Below, in pieces: positions 54,186-62,392 of a DNA stretch of 64,000 nucleotides (position 1 is its first letter; each line of letters starts with the position of its first letter). The translations under genes were made by a program, and so were the position numbers. The notes below the pieces were generated by a model, which saw only the letters and a list, made by a program, of their open reading frames with translations, was not told the origin of the DNA and ran no database searches. Source of the stretch: Kutzneria buriramensis (GTDB taxonomy: Bacteria; Actinomycetota; Actinomycetes; Mycobacteriales; Pseudonocardiaceae); the NCBI RefSeq assembly GCF_003387475.1, contig NZ_QUNO01000012.1, forward strand, positions 62,001-126,000, in the 5' to 3' direction.

Positions 54186-54482
54186 GTGCCACGCCGTAAC
54201 CGACCGCACCGCCCCGGACCGAGGGACGCCGACGAGCCGCGACCGTCGACGTTCGGGTGGGCGAGAACCGAGTCGGGGCCGGACGGGGACTGGAACGTCC
54301 GGCCGGTGGGCGGAGCGGAGAAGAAGTACCGGTGCCCGGGCTGCGACCACGAGATCCGGCCGGGCACGCCGCACATGGTGGCCTGGCCGGCGGACGACTA
54401 CGGCGGCGTGGACGACCGCCGGCACTGGCACACGGGGTGCTGGAACAGCCGAGGCCGGCGCAGGCCGACCCGCAGGCACTAG
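54186..54482 (+). CDS. Conserved actinobacterial small protein with putative zinc site
   Basis: A 98-residue protein; basic N-terminus (VPRRNRPHRPGPRDADEP), a middle RTESGPDGDWNVRPVGGAEKKYRCPGCDHEIRPGTPHMVAW and end RRHWHTGCWNSRGRRR. CPGC...H...HWHxxCW is a likely zinc-binding arrangement. The family is sometimes annotated as ATP/GTP-binding, for which no P-loop is seen here. GTG 54186 follows TAGCCT at 7 nt. Confidence 0.75.
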   Translation: MPRRNRPHRPGPRDADEPRPSTFGWARTESGPDGDWNVRPVGGAEKKYRCPGCDHEIRPGTPHMVAWPADDYGGVDDRRHWHTGCWNSRGRRRPTRRH

Positions 54483-54483
54483 C

Positions 54484-54825
54484 TCACCGGAACTCGTGCA
54501 CGACCTCGATCTCGCCGACGAGGTTGTCGTTGAAGTCCTCGAGCTCCTCGGCGGGGACCCAGTACTCGAGAATGGTCTGCCCGCCGACCTGGTGCACCTC
54601 GTACCGGTCGAGGAACTCGGTGCGAACCGCGAACCGGGTCACGAAGCCGACGCCGGAGTGCGGCACGTTCCACTCCCGGGCGATCCGCACGGCGTAGTCC
54701 TCGTTCAGCACCGGGTAGAAGATCGGCTGGTCCGGGAGCCGCGGCGGCCAGCGGCGCCAGCCGGCGGCGCGGACCAGCTCCAGCTCCTCCGGGCCGGTGG
54801 GCCGCCACAGGGTGGTCGAGGTCAT
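54484..54825 (-). CDS. Conserved hypothetical protein (crystallin J1-labelled family)
   Basis: A 113-residue acidic/aromatic protein, TTLWRPTGPEELELVRAAGWRRWPPRLPDQPIFYPVLNED at the N-terminus, ending HEFR. Related proteins are frequently labelled ADP-ribosylation/crystallin J1, but no ADP-ribosylglycohydrolase motif is visible. CACAAT ends 6 nt before ATG 54825. Divergent from the hydrolase at 54875. Confidence 0.7.
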   Translation of the reverse strand: MTSTTLWRPTGPEELELVRAAGWRRWPPRLPDQPIFYPVLNEDYAVRIAREWNVPHSGVGFVTRFAVRTEFLDRYEVHQVGGQTILEYWVPAEELEDFNDNLVGEIEVVHEFR

Positions 54826-54874
54826 GCCGGCATTGTGCCGTCGCGAACGCCCTGACCTGGCACGATTTTCGGTA

Positions 54875-55618
54875 ATGAGCACCGACATCCGCGCCAACAC
54901 GATGCTGCCGGCCCGCCGCGAGCCGGTGAGCCTGACGACGGCCGACGGCCTGAAACTGGTGGGGGAGCTGGCGTCGCCGGCGGACCACAGGCCGAGGGCG
55001 ACGCTGGTCTGCCTGCATCCGCTGCCGACCCACGGCGGCATGATGGACTCGCACCTGTACCGGAAGGCGGCGTTCCGCCTGCCGGCGCTGGCGGACATCG
55101 CGGTGCTGCGCTTCAACACCCGCGGCACGGCGAGCGAGGCGGGGCGCAGCGAGGGGGCGTTCGACAACGGGGACGGCGAGCGGCTGGACGTGGCGGCGGC
55201 GCTGAACCTCGCGAAGGACCGGAACCTGCCGAACGTGTGGCTGGTGGGCTGGTCCTTCGGCACGGACCTGGCCCTGCGGCACGGCTGCGTCGACGACGTC
55301 GCGGGAGCGGTGTTGATCGCACCGCCGCTGCGCTACAGCTCTCCCTCGGACCTGACGGCGTGGGCGGGCACGGACAAGCCGGTGGTGTGCCTGGTCCCGG
55401 AGTTCGACGACTACCTGCGGCCGGCGCAGGCCCGCGACCGGTTCGCGCCGATCCCGCAGGCCCGGATCGAGGAGTTCGCCGGCGCGAAGCACCTGTTCGT
55501 CGGCTACGCCGAAGCGGTGCTGGACGCGATCGTGGCCACGGTCGCGCCGGACGTCGAGGTGCCGCTGCCGCGACACTGGGACGGCCCGGCGGAGGACCGC
55601 AAGGTCACCATCGTCTGA
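54875..55618 (+). CDS. Alpha/beta hydrolase
   Basis: A 247-residue cytoplasmic hydrolase of the dienelactone/AB-hydrolase type. Strand VCLHPLPTHGGMMDS, then RFNTRGTASEAGRSEG; nucleophile elbow GWSFGTD (Ser), acid in PEFDDYLRP and His in GAKHLFVG. The GxSxGxD elbow is non-standard but normal for this subfamily. Substrate unknown. Confidence 0.82.
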   Translation: MSTDIRANTMLPARREPVSLTTADGLKLVGELASPADHRPRATLVCLHPLPTHGGMMDSHLYRKAAFRLPALADIAVLRFNTRGTASEAGRSEGAFDNGDGERLDVAAALNLAKDRNLPNVWLVGWSFGTDLALRHGCVDDVAGAVLIAPPLRYSSPSDLTAWAGTDKPVVCLVPEFDDYLRPAQARDRFAPIPQARIEEFAGAKHLFVGYAEAVLDAIVATVAPDVEVPLPRHWDGPAEDRKVTIV

Positions 55619-56099
55619 ACTCCAGCCAGTACGGGTCGCGCCCGGCCTCCCGGAAGCCCAGCCGCTCGGCCAGGCGAATGGACGGCAGGTTGTCCCGCGT
55701 GGTGATCACGACGACCGGCACGCCGGGGTCCCGGCGCTCGGCCCACCCGACGGCGGCCCGCGCCATCTCCAGCGCCAGCCCGCGCCCCCACGCGGCCGGC
55801 CGGAACCGGTAGAACAGGTTCAGCGCCGGCTCCCCGTCGTGCTCGATCCGGCGCAGGCCGCCGATGCCGACGGCCCCCTCGGACGCGGCGTCGACCACCA
55901 GCCAGTAGCCGATGCCGTGCTCGGCCCAGTCGGCGACCCAGCACCGCAGCTGCTGGGCGATCCGCGCCGGGCTGGCGGTGCCCAGCGGGTTGTGCCGGTT
56001 CGCCTCCCGGTCGCCCTGGATCTCGGTCACGGTGGGCAGGTCCTCGGCCCGTAACCGACGCAGCAGCAACCGCTCGGTGCGCAGTTCGGCTGTCCGCAT
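55605..56099 (-). CDS. GNAT-family N-acetyltransferase (RimJ/RimL type)
   Basis: A 164-residue acetyltransferase. It begins LRTERLLLRRLRAEDL, the RimJ/L-type start, with acetyl-CoA motif WGRGLALEMARAAVGWA and the C-terminal NLPSIRLAERLGFREAG. CAGAAT ends 7 nt before ATG 56099. It overlaps the end of the convergent hydrolase by 14 bp. Substrate unknown. Confidence 0.88.
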   Translation of the reverse strand: MRTAELRTERLLLRRLRAEDLPTVTEIQGDREANRHNPLGTASPARIAQQLRCWVADWAEHGIGYWLVVDAASEGAVGIGGLRRIEHDGEPALNLFYRFRPAAWGRGLALEMARAAVGWAERRDPGVPVVVITTRDNLPSIRLAERLGFREAGRDPYWLEFRRW

Positions 56100-56126
56100 G
56101 ACCCCGATTCTGCGCCCGCAGGGTCG

Positions 56127-56669
56127 CTACAGGTGCTCGATGAGGCTCTCCGGGAGCCGATTCAGTACCTGTTCGACCGTCTGCTCGGCGGTCTGGGTGG
56201 AACTGTCCAGCCACAGCCCGATCCGCGGGGTGTCCCGGTGCACGACGGCGTTGAGCGCGGCGGGCGTCCACACGTCGTCGTAGGCGATCTTGCTGCGCTC
56301 GGCCTCACGGCGGCGGACGGTCTCCTCGTCGGGCACCAGGACGATCACGTGCAGCGGCCGGGCCCTCAGCGAGCGCACGAACTCGACCAGGTGGCGGCCG
56401 ATGATCACGTCCTCGACGACGGTGGCGAAGCCGGCCTCGTGGAAGGAGTCGGCGAGCAGCGCGGTCTGGCGGTAGCGCAGCCCGAGCTGGCGCAGCGCCT
56501 CCGGCGACGGCTCCGGGGCCATGTCGGCGCGGCCGTTGCGGATCATCGTGCGCACGGCGTCGCCCTCGACGAACGCGCTCGTGGGCAGCGCGTCGGCGAG
56601 CAGCCGGCCGACGGTGGTCTTGCCGGCGGCGGAGGTACCGGTCAGCAGGATGAGCGGATGGTCAGGCAC
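56127..56669 (-). CDS. P-loop kinase, chloramphenicol-phosphotransferase-like
   Basis: A 180-residue protein with Walker A GTSAAGKTTV (11-20) and an acidic Walker B region VVEDVIIG. The RR-rich middle (VPDEETVRRREAERS) resembles the small AAA_33/Cpt group, which phosphorylate small hydroxylated molecules or nucleotides. Substrate unknown. GTG 56669 has TACTGT 8 nt upstream. Its promoter overlaps that of the divergent hydrolase. Confidence 0.82.
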   Translation of the reverse strand: MPDHPLILLTGTSAAGKTTVGRLLADALPTSAFVEGDAVRTMIRNGRADMAPEPSPEALRQLGLRYRQTALLADSFHEAGFATVVEDVIIGRHLVEFVRSLRARPLHVIVLVPDEETVRRREAERSKIAYDDVWTPAALNAVVHRDTPRIGLWLDSSTQTAEQTVEQVLNRLPESLIEHL

Positions 56670-56677
56670 GACCGTGC

Positions 56678-56687
56678 ACAGTAGCGT
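56678..56687. promoter_or_regulatory. Overlapping divergent -10 elements
   Basis: In the 26-bp gap, ACAGTAGCGT contains both TAGCGT (plus strand, 8 nt before ATG 56696) and TACTGT (minus strand, 8 nt before GTG 56669). The two hexamers share the central TA, so polymerase can occupy only one promoter at a time. Confidence 0.55.
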
Positions 56688-56695
56688 CGGCGCAC

Positions 56696-57388
56696 ATGAT
56701 GTTGGTCCTCTTGCACGCCTTCCCGTTGGACTCCCGTATGTGGGACGGCGTCCGCGAGCCGTTTGCCAAACGTTTGCGGATGGTCACCCCGGACCTCGGC
56801 GACGGCCCGCCGAGCCTGGACGACGCCGCCGACACCGTGCTGGCCGGCCTGGGCGACGAGCCGTTCGTGCTCGGCGGCTGCTCGATGGGCGGCTACCTGG
56901 CGATGTCCATCCTGCGCAAGGCCCCGGAGCGGGTGGCCGGCCTGCTGTTCGTCGACACGAAGTCGGCCGCCGACGCCCCGGAGGCCCGGGAGAACCGGCT
57001 GGCGATGGCCGCCCGCGCCGAGGCCGAGGGCGTGAGCGGCTGGTTGGCGGACGCCCTGCTGCCGAACCTGGTCGGCTCCGCGCCCAAGCCGGAGGTGCTG
57101 GCCACGCTGCGTTCGATCATCGAGTCGCAGGCGGGGTCGGTGGTGGCGCGGGCGCAGCGGGCCATGGCGGCGCGGCCGGACTCGACGGAGCTGCTGGCCC
57201 AGGTCACTGTGCCGACGCTGGTCGTACGGGGCGCGGAGGACGCCCTGATGGCGCCGGGCGCGGTGCAGGTGCCCGGGGCGCGGGTGGTGGAGCTGGCCGG
57301 CTGCGGCCATCTGCCGCCGGTCGAGGACCCCGAGGCGTTCGCGGCGGTGGTCCAGGAGTGGCTCGACGAACACGGGTTCGCGGACTGA
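56696..57388 (+). CDS. Alpha/beta hydrolase (BioH/RutD-like size)
   Basis: A 230-residue hydrolase. Oxyanion strand LVLLHAFPLDSRMWD, nucleophile GGCSMGGYLAM (Ser), acid in VVRGAEDALM and His in AGCGHLPPVED. Start MMLVLLHA; short N-terminus is typical. Substrate unknown. A terminator follows at 57395-57428. Confidence 0.87.
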   Translation: MMLVLLHAFPLDSRMWDGVREPFAKRLRMVTPDLGDGPPSLDDAADTVLAGLGDEPFVLGGCSMGGYLAMSILRKAPERVAGLLFVDTKSAADAPEARENRLAMAARAEAEGVSGWLADALLPNLVGSAPKPEVLATLRSIIESQAGSVVARAQRAMAARPDSTELLAQVTVPTLVVRGAEDALMAPGAVQVPGARVVELAGCGHLPPVEDPEAFAAVVQEWLDEHGFAD

Positions 57389-57394
57389 GAACGG

Positions 57395-57428
57395 CCGGTC
57401 GGGGGCCGCGTTGGCGGTCCCCGACCGG
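57395..57428. terminator. 10-bp hairpin terminator between convergent genes
   Basis: CCGGTCGGGG (57395-57404) pairs perfectly with CCCCGACCGG (57419-57428). It lies between the hydrolase stop and the convergent DivIVA-like gene. Confidence 0.75.
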
Positions 57429-57440
57429 TTCGAGGCTGGG

Positions 57441-59246
57441 TCAGCGCTTCGCGGACTGCCGCGGGTTGGGACGCTGGATCTTCTTGGTCTGCTCGGCGTC
57501 CTTGGCGGCGGCCGGCTGCTGACCACCCTGCTGGGGCTGCTGCTGCGCGGCGCCGGCGGCGCGGGGCTGCTGCTTGGCCGGGGGACGACCGGTGCGCGGC
57601 GTGCCGGGCTTGCCGCCCTTCAGGGGCACCTGCTGCACCGGCTGCGTGACCTGGTTGGGCGTCGCGGCGGGGTTGGTCGTGGTCAGCGGCTGCGCGGCCT
57701 GCGGCTGCGACAGTGCCTGGGTCGCCTGGGGTGCGGATAACGGCGTCGGGGCGGCCTGCGTGTTCGCGGGCTGACCGGCCGGAGCCTGCGGCCGGGAAGC
57801 AGCGGCAGGGGCCTGGGGGCGGTTGGCGGGAGCCTGACCCTGTGGGGCGGCCGTCGGAGCGCCGGCCTGACTCGGCACGGCTGACGGAGCCGCGCCGGCC
57901 TGCGTCGGGGCCTGACCGGACTGGCCTTGCGGGGCCGCCGGCGTGCCGGACTGGCCCTGCGCCGCAGCCGCGCCGGCCTGCGTCGGGGCCTGACCGGACT
58001 GGCCTTGCGGGGCCGCCGGCGTGCCGGACTGGCCCTGCGCCGCAGCCGCGCCGGCCTGCGTCGGAGCCTGACCGGTCTGGCCTTGCGGGGCCGCCGGCGT
58101 GCCGGACTGGCCCTGCGCCGCAGCCGCGCCGGCCGGCGTCGGAGCCTGACCGGTCTGGCCCTGCGGCACTGCCGCCGAGGCCTGCCCCTGGGCCGCCGGA
58201 CCACTGGCCTGCGCCGGGGCGCCGGCCTGCTGGGTGCCCGGCTTTGCCTCGCCACCCTCCGGCACGTTGACCTGCACGGTCGGCGACTCGTCGGCGACCT
58301 TCTCCTCCGGCAGCCGCTCCAGCATCGGCGCCGCGGCGATGATCAAGCCGCGGGCCTCGGTGAGCTGACCGGCGATCCGGTTGCGCAGCCCGCGCAGGTG
58401 CTCGACGCGCCGCGTGGCGTCGCCGACCCGGCGGGCGGACTCGTCGGTGGCCTCCCGCACCCGGCGGTGCGCCTCGTCGGTGGCCTCCTGCAACCGGGCG
58501 GTCGCCTCGGCGATGGAGTCGTGCCGCCGCCGGTTGGCCTCCTCGGTCGCCTCCCGGACCCGCTTCTCGGCCTCGGCCTTGCTGGACGCCTCCTGCTCGG
58601 CCAGCGCCCGCATGGCGTCGGTGCGCCGCGCGGACATGGCGATCTCGAAGTCCTCCTCGACCTGGGTCCGCTTGGCCAGGGAGTCGGCGTCGGCCTTGGT
58701 GCGGACGGCCGCCGCCGCCGCGTCGGCCTCGTCCCGCTTCTGCGCCGACTCGTCCGTGATGCGCTTGGCCTCGGCGTGCGCGGCCTCCATCACGTTCTTG
58801 TGCTCGGTCTCCATGGCCGCGCGCCGCGCGTCCACGTCGCGCATCATCTGCTCGTACCGGGCGCGCAGCGCGGCGCCCTCCTCCTCGGCCCGGGCCCGGA
58901 TGTGCCCGGCCTCGGCCTCGGCCCGCGCCTTGGTCTCGTTGGCCTCCTCCTGAGCGAGCTTCAGCATCCGTTGCAGACGCTCGCTCAGGCCCTCCAGCGT
59001 GGTGGGCGGCAGCGACAGCCGCTCGACCTGGCCGCGCAGGTCGTCGATCTCCGACCGGGCCTTCTCCAGCTGCCTGGCCAGGTCGTTCGCCTGGGACACC
59101 GCGGCGTCCCGATCGGCGGCCAGCAGCTTGAGGTCGGCGTCCAGCCGTTCCAGGTGGTCCTCCACCTGGGCTTTGTCGTAACCGCGCTTGACGACGTCGA
59201 AGCCGGTTCCCAACGGGACGAGATCACGGTCGCTGCCAAGGGCCAT
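57441..59246 (-). CDS. DivIVA-like coiled-coil protein with Pro/Gln/Ala-rich repeat tail
   Basis: A 601-residue protein. Residues 15-36 (FDVVKRGYDKAQVEDHLERLDA) form a DivIVA-type N-terminal motif; long coiled coils extend to about residue 330, with many Glu/Arg/Ala heptads. The remainder is a low-complexity region rich in Gln, Ala and Pro, containing three and a half 26-residue repeats of the type APTQAGAAAAQGQSG...PAAPQGQ. It is likely a scaffold at membranes of negative curvature or the pole. No signal peptide. Probably monocistronic. Confidence 0.85.
   Translation of the reverse strand: MALGSDRDLVPLGTGFDVVKRGYDKAQVEDHLERLDADLKLLAADRDAAVSQANDLARQLEKARSEIDDLRGQVERLSLPPTTLEGLSERLQRMLKLAQEEANETKARAEAEAGHIRARAEEEGAALRARYEQMMRDVDARRAAMETEHKNVMEAAHAEAKRITDESAQKRDEADAAAAAVRTKADADSLAKRTQVEEDFEIAMSARRTDAMRALAEQEASSKAEAEKRVREATEEANRRRHDSIAEATARLQEATDEAHRRVREATDESARRVGDATRRVEHLRGLRNRIAGQLTEARGLIIAAAPMLERLPEEKVADESPTVQVNVPEGGEAKPGTQQAGAPAQASGPAAQGQASAAVPQGQTGQAPTPAGAAAAQGQSGTPAAPQGQTGQAPTQAGAAAAQGQSGTPAAPQGQSGQAPTQAGAAAAQGQSGTPAAPQGQSGQAPTQAGAAPSAVPSQAGAPTAAPQGQAPANRPQAPAAASRPQAPAGQPANTQAAPTPLSAPQATQALSQPQAAQPLTTTNPAATPNQVTQPVQQVPLKGGKPGTPRTGRPPAKQQPRAAGAAQQQPQQGGQQPAAAKDAEQTKKIQRPNPRQSAKR
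57894..58166. repeat. 78-bp tandem repeat (minisatellite) within the DivIVA-like gene
   Basis: Three full units (57894-57971, 57972-58049, 58050-58127) plus a half unit (58128-58166), each 78 bp = 26 codons, starting GCCGGCCTGCGTCGG. Units differ at only a few bases. Being an exact multiple of 3, gain or loss of units keeps the frame. Confidence 0.95.
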
Positions 59247-59303
59247 GTGCCCACGCTACCGGTACGGGTGACGCCGGTGTGCACGACGCATGGCGGAATC
59301 GCC

Positions 59304-60635
59304 TCACACGCCCCGGAACCGGTTGATGTCGGACAGATGCCGCGCGCGCAGCTCGGGATCGCGCACGCCGAGACCCTCCTCGGGGGCCAGGCACAGCACG
59401 CCGACCTTGCCCTGGTGCGCGTTGCTCTGCACGTCCCGCGCGGCCTGGCCGGTCTCCGACAATGAGTACACCTTGGACAGTGTGGGGTGGATCTTCCCCT
59501 TGGCGATCAAGCGGTTCGCCTCCCACGCCTCGCGGTAGTTGGCGAAGTGCGAGCCGATGATCCGCTTGAGGTTCATCCACAGGTACCGGTTGTCGTAGCT
59601 GTGCATGTAGCCGCTGGTGGACGCGCAGGTGACGATGGTGCCGCCCTTGCGCGCCACGTAGACGCTGGCGCCGAAGGTCTCCCGGCCCGGGTGCTCGAAC
59701 ACGATGTCCGGGTCGTCGCCGCCGGTCAGCTCGCGGATCTTGGCGCCGAACCGCTTCCACTCCCGCGGATCCTGCTCGTGCTCGTCCTTCCAGAACCTGT
59801 AGCCCTCGGCATTGCGGTTGATGATCAGTTCCGCGCCCATGCGGCGGCAGATCTCCGCCTTCTCCTCGCTGGACACCACGCACACCGGGATCGCGCCGCC
59901 GTTGAGGGCGAACTGCGTGGCGTACGAGCCGAGGCCGCCGGAGGCGCCCCAGATCAGGACGGTGTCGCCCTGCTTCATGTTGGCGCCGTTGGTGGACACC
60001 AGCTGCCGGTACGCGGTGGAGTTGACCAGACCGGGGGAGGCGGCCTCCTCCCAGGTGAGGTGCTTCGGCTTGGGCATCAGCTGGTTGGTCTTGACCAGCG
60101 CCAGCTCGGCCAGGCCGCCGAAGTTGGTCTCGAAGCCCCAGATCCGCTGCTCCGGGTCGAGCATGGTGTCGTTGTGCCCGTCCGGGCTCTCCAGCTCGAC
60201 GGACAGGCAGTGCGCGACCACCTCGTCGCCGGGCTTCCACGCCTGCACGCCCGGGCCGGTGCGCAGCACGACGCCGGCCAGGTCGGAGCCGACCACGTGG
60301 TAGGGCTGGTCGTGCCGGGAGGCCAGCGGCGAGGTCTTTCCGTACCGCTTGAGGAAGCCGAAGGTCGACAGCGGCTCGAAGATCGAGGTCCAGACGGTGT
60401 TGTAGTTGATGGCGCTGGCCATCACCGCGACCAGGGCCTCGCCCGGGCCGAGCTCGGGGGTGGGCACCTCGTCCAGGTGTAGCGACCGGCGCGGGTCCTT
60501 GTCCGCGGTGGCCATGCCGTCGAAGAGGTTCACCTCGTCGGCGTGCACGGTCATGCCCTTGTAGGTCTCGGGAACGGGCAGGTGCGCGAGCGCGTCCCGC
60601 TCGTCGGCGAGGATCGCGTCGAGGATCTTCTGCAC
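59304..60635 (-). CDS. ccr: Crotonyl-CoA carboxylase/reductase
   Basis: A 443-residue NADPH-dependent enzyme that reductively carboxylates crotonyl-CoA to ethylmalonyl-CoA. The residues forming the CO2 pocket in characterised Ccr are present: Asn in INYNTVWTS, Phe-Glu in GFETNFGGLAE and His in GSHFANYREA. The Rossmann motif is WGASGGLGSYATQ. GTG 60635 is chosen with GGAGG 7 nt upstream; length matches the family. With Ecm it gives two successive ethylmalonyl-CoA steps; it may also supply ethylmalonyl-CoA as a polyketide extender. Confidence 0.96.
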   Translation of the reverse strand: MQKILDAILADERDALAHLPVPETYKGMTVHADEVNLFDGMATADKDPRRSLHLDEVPTPELGPGEALVAVMASAINYNTVWTSIFEPLSTFGFLKRYGKTSPLASRHDQPYHVVGSDLAGVVLRTGPGVQAWKPGDEVVAHCLSVELESPDGHNDTMLDPEQRIWGFETNFGGLAELALVKTNQLMPKPKHLTWEEAASPGLVNSTAYRQLVSTNGANMKQGDTVLIWGASGGLGSYATQFALNGGAIPVCVVSSEEKAEICRRMGAELIINRNAEGYRFWKDEHEQDPREWKRFGAKIRELTGGDDPDIVFEHPGRETFGASVYVARKGGTIVTCASTSGYMHSYDNRYLWMNLKRIIGSHFANYREAWEANRLIAKGKIHPTLSKVYSLSETGQAARDVQSNAHQGKVGVLCLAPEEGLGVRDPELRARHLSDINRFRGV

Positions 60636-60736
60636 GGCGTTGCCTCCGGGGCCTCTAGCTGGGGTCCGATCGCAGGTTGGACGGAGGTTACCCACGAGTA
60701 ACGATCCAGAACTACCGATGTGGCCGGGTTCACCCG

Positions 60737-61294
60737 TCAGCGGGCGTAGTGCTGCAGTGTCACCCCGTTCCCGAACCGCCGCAGGTCGACGAGCCGCAGG
60801 TCGGCGCGGGCGTCGACCGGGGCGAACAGGGGACGTCCGCGGCCGATGAGCACCGGGTACGTGTACACGCGGTACTCGTCGACCAGGTCCAGCTCGCGGA
60901 AGGTCCGGGCCAGGTCGGGGCCGCCGACGGACATGTACTCGCCCGGCTCCTGCTGGAGTCGGCGGATCTCCTCGACGTCCACCTCGCGGTGGATGGTGGT
61001 GTTCCAGTCGGTGCTCTGCCAGGTCGTCGAGAAGACGTGCTTCGGCTTGGCGCACCAGATCGCGGCGAAGTCGGCCATCGTCGCGGTCGCGTCCGGGTCG
61101 GCGGCCACCGCCGGCCAGGCCTTGGCCATCAGCTCGTGGGTGATCCGGCCGGTCAGGAACGCGCTCACGTCCCGGTACAGGTCGTTCATGTGTTGGTGCA
61201 GCTCGTCGTCGACCTGGTGCCAGTCGATCTCACGGTCGGGCCCCTCGAAGAACCCGTCCAGCGAGGCCGTCAGGGAGTACACGATTTTCCGCAT
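60737..61294 (-). CDS. DHFR/RibD-fold reductase-like protein
   Basis: A 185-residue protein, MRKIVYSLTASLDGFFEGPDREIDWH at the N-terminus and PVLIGRGRPLF near the C-terminus, the signatures of the RibD C-terminal/DHFR-like family. The NADPH segment is MSVGGPDLARTF. Function in this family is mostly unknown. TACCGT lies 5 nt upstream of ATG 61294. Confidence 0.85.
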   Translation of the reverse strand: MRKIVYSLTASLDGFFEGPDREIDWHQVDDELHQHMNDLYRDVSAFLTGRITHELMAKAWPAVAADPDATATMADFAAIWCAKPKHVFSTTWQSTDWNTTIHREVDVEEIRRLQQEPGEYMSVGGPDLARTFRELDLVDEYRVYTYPVLIGRGRPLFAPVDARADLRLVDLRRFGNGVTLQHYAR

Positions 61295-61436
61295 ACGGCA
61301 CGGTACGACCCGGCCCCGACAATTCCCGGATAACGCCAGGTCAGGCCGCAGATGTCTAGCCGGTCACAAGTCTTGACCGGCCGGCCAACCAAGGCGCATG
61401 ATCGGGGGATCCCACGAGGATGTGGAGGGGTTGGAA

Positions 61437-61796
61437 ATGGCCAAGTCATGGACTAGGTGGCAGGACTGGACCGAGGTCGTGATCGGTGCGCTGGTCGCGC
61501 TCTCGCCGATCGTGGTGGCGACCTCCACGGCCGCTGCGTGGACGATGATCGTCCTGGGTGTGCTCGTCGTGCTCGACGGGCTGTGGTCGCTGGCCTCGCC
61601 CAGCATGGTTGCCGGCGAGTGGGTGCAGATCGTTCTCGGCGTGCTGCTGTTCGTGGCACCCTGGGTGATGAGCTACACCGCGATGTCCGGCGCCTCCTGG
61701 GTGTCCTGGGTCGGCGGCGTGCTGACCGTGCTCGCGGGCGCCGTCGCGGTGCCGGTCGCGAACTCGGCGCACCGGGGACTGGCCGGTTCCCACTGA
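61437..61796 (+). CDS. SPW-repeat membrane protein
   Basis: A 119-residue membrane protein with four helices. The SPW-type motif appears as ALSPIVV and in the second half as APWVMSYTAMSGASW, indicating a duplicated two-helix unit. The family often occurs in stress-related loci. ATG 61437 has GGAGGGG 7 nt upstream. A TetR regulator follows after 17 bp, possibly cotranscribed. Confidence 0.82.
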   Translation: MAKSWTRWQDWTEVVIGALVALSPIVVATSTAAAWTMIVLGVLVVLDGLWSLASPSMVAGEWVQIVLGVLLFVAPWVMSYTAMSGASWVSWVGGVLTVLAGAVAVPVANSAHRGLAGSH

Positions 61797-61813
61797 CGAT
61801 TGGCGAGGTGAGG

Positions 61814-62392
61814 GTGGAGGAGATCCCGGCACGGGAGCGAATCCTGACGGCGGCGGAGGAACTGTTCGCCGAGACCGGGTTCGAGGCCACCCCCACCTCC
61901 AAGATCGCCGAACGGGCCGGGGTGCCCAAGGGTCTCGTGCACTACTACTTCAAGCGCAAGCCGGATCTCCTCGTTGCGCTCGTCGAGCGGCTGCCCGACG
62001 AGCGCATCGACCTGTCCGGGGTGGTCGTCGACGGCGACGTCGCCGGCAGCCTGCGCGGCCTGCTCGCCGAGCTGGACCGGCGGCGGCAGGAGTCGCTGGT
62101 GCTGAGCAGCCTGCTCTACCGCGAGGCCGACACCCACCACACCGTGCGCGACGCGTTGCAGAGCCGGTTCCGCAAGCTGGTGGGCCTGATCCGCAAGGTG
62201 ATCATGGCGGCGGGCAGCGAGGTGCAGTGCAAGGCCGACGTCGACAGCGCCGCCGAGCTGCTCGCGCTGGCCGTCAGCTACCAGCACTCGGTGGCCCGTC
62301 ACGCCGCCGAGCCGGAGCTCGGCAGCGTGACGATGGAGCGGGAGCTGGCCTTCATCTCCGACGCCCTGGCCCTGGGAGCCGGGGCGCCCTAG
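61814..62392 (+). CDS. TetR-family transcriptional regulator
   Basis: A 192-residue regulator with the N-terminal helix-turn-helix RILTAAEELFAETGFEATPTSKIAERAGVPKGLVHYYF. The ligand domain has no close match. GTG 61814 is chosen for the GAGG before it; GTG 61808 is an alternative. It ends 4 bp after the convergent epimerase stop begins. Natural ligand and targets unknown. Confidence 0.9.
   Translation: MEEIPARERILTAAEELFAETGFEATPTSKIAERAGVPKGLVHYYFKRKPDLLVALVERLPDERIDLSGVVVDGDVAGSLRGLLAELDRRRQESLVLSSLLYREADTHHTVRDALQSRFRKLVGLIRKVIMAAGSEVQCKADVDSAAELLALAVSYQHSVARHAAEPELGSVTMERELAFISDALALGAGAP

Noticed and set aside
57894-58166. Regular repeat resembling a CRISPR array
   Set aside because: Units are contiguous 78-bp copies with no unique spacers, in frame with a long coding sequence.
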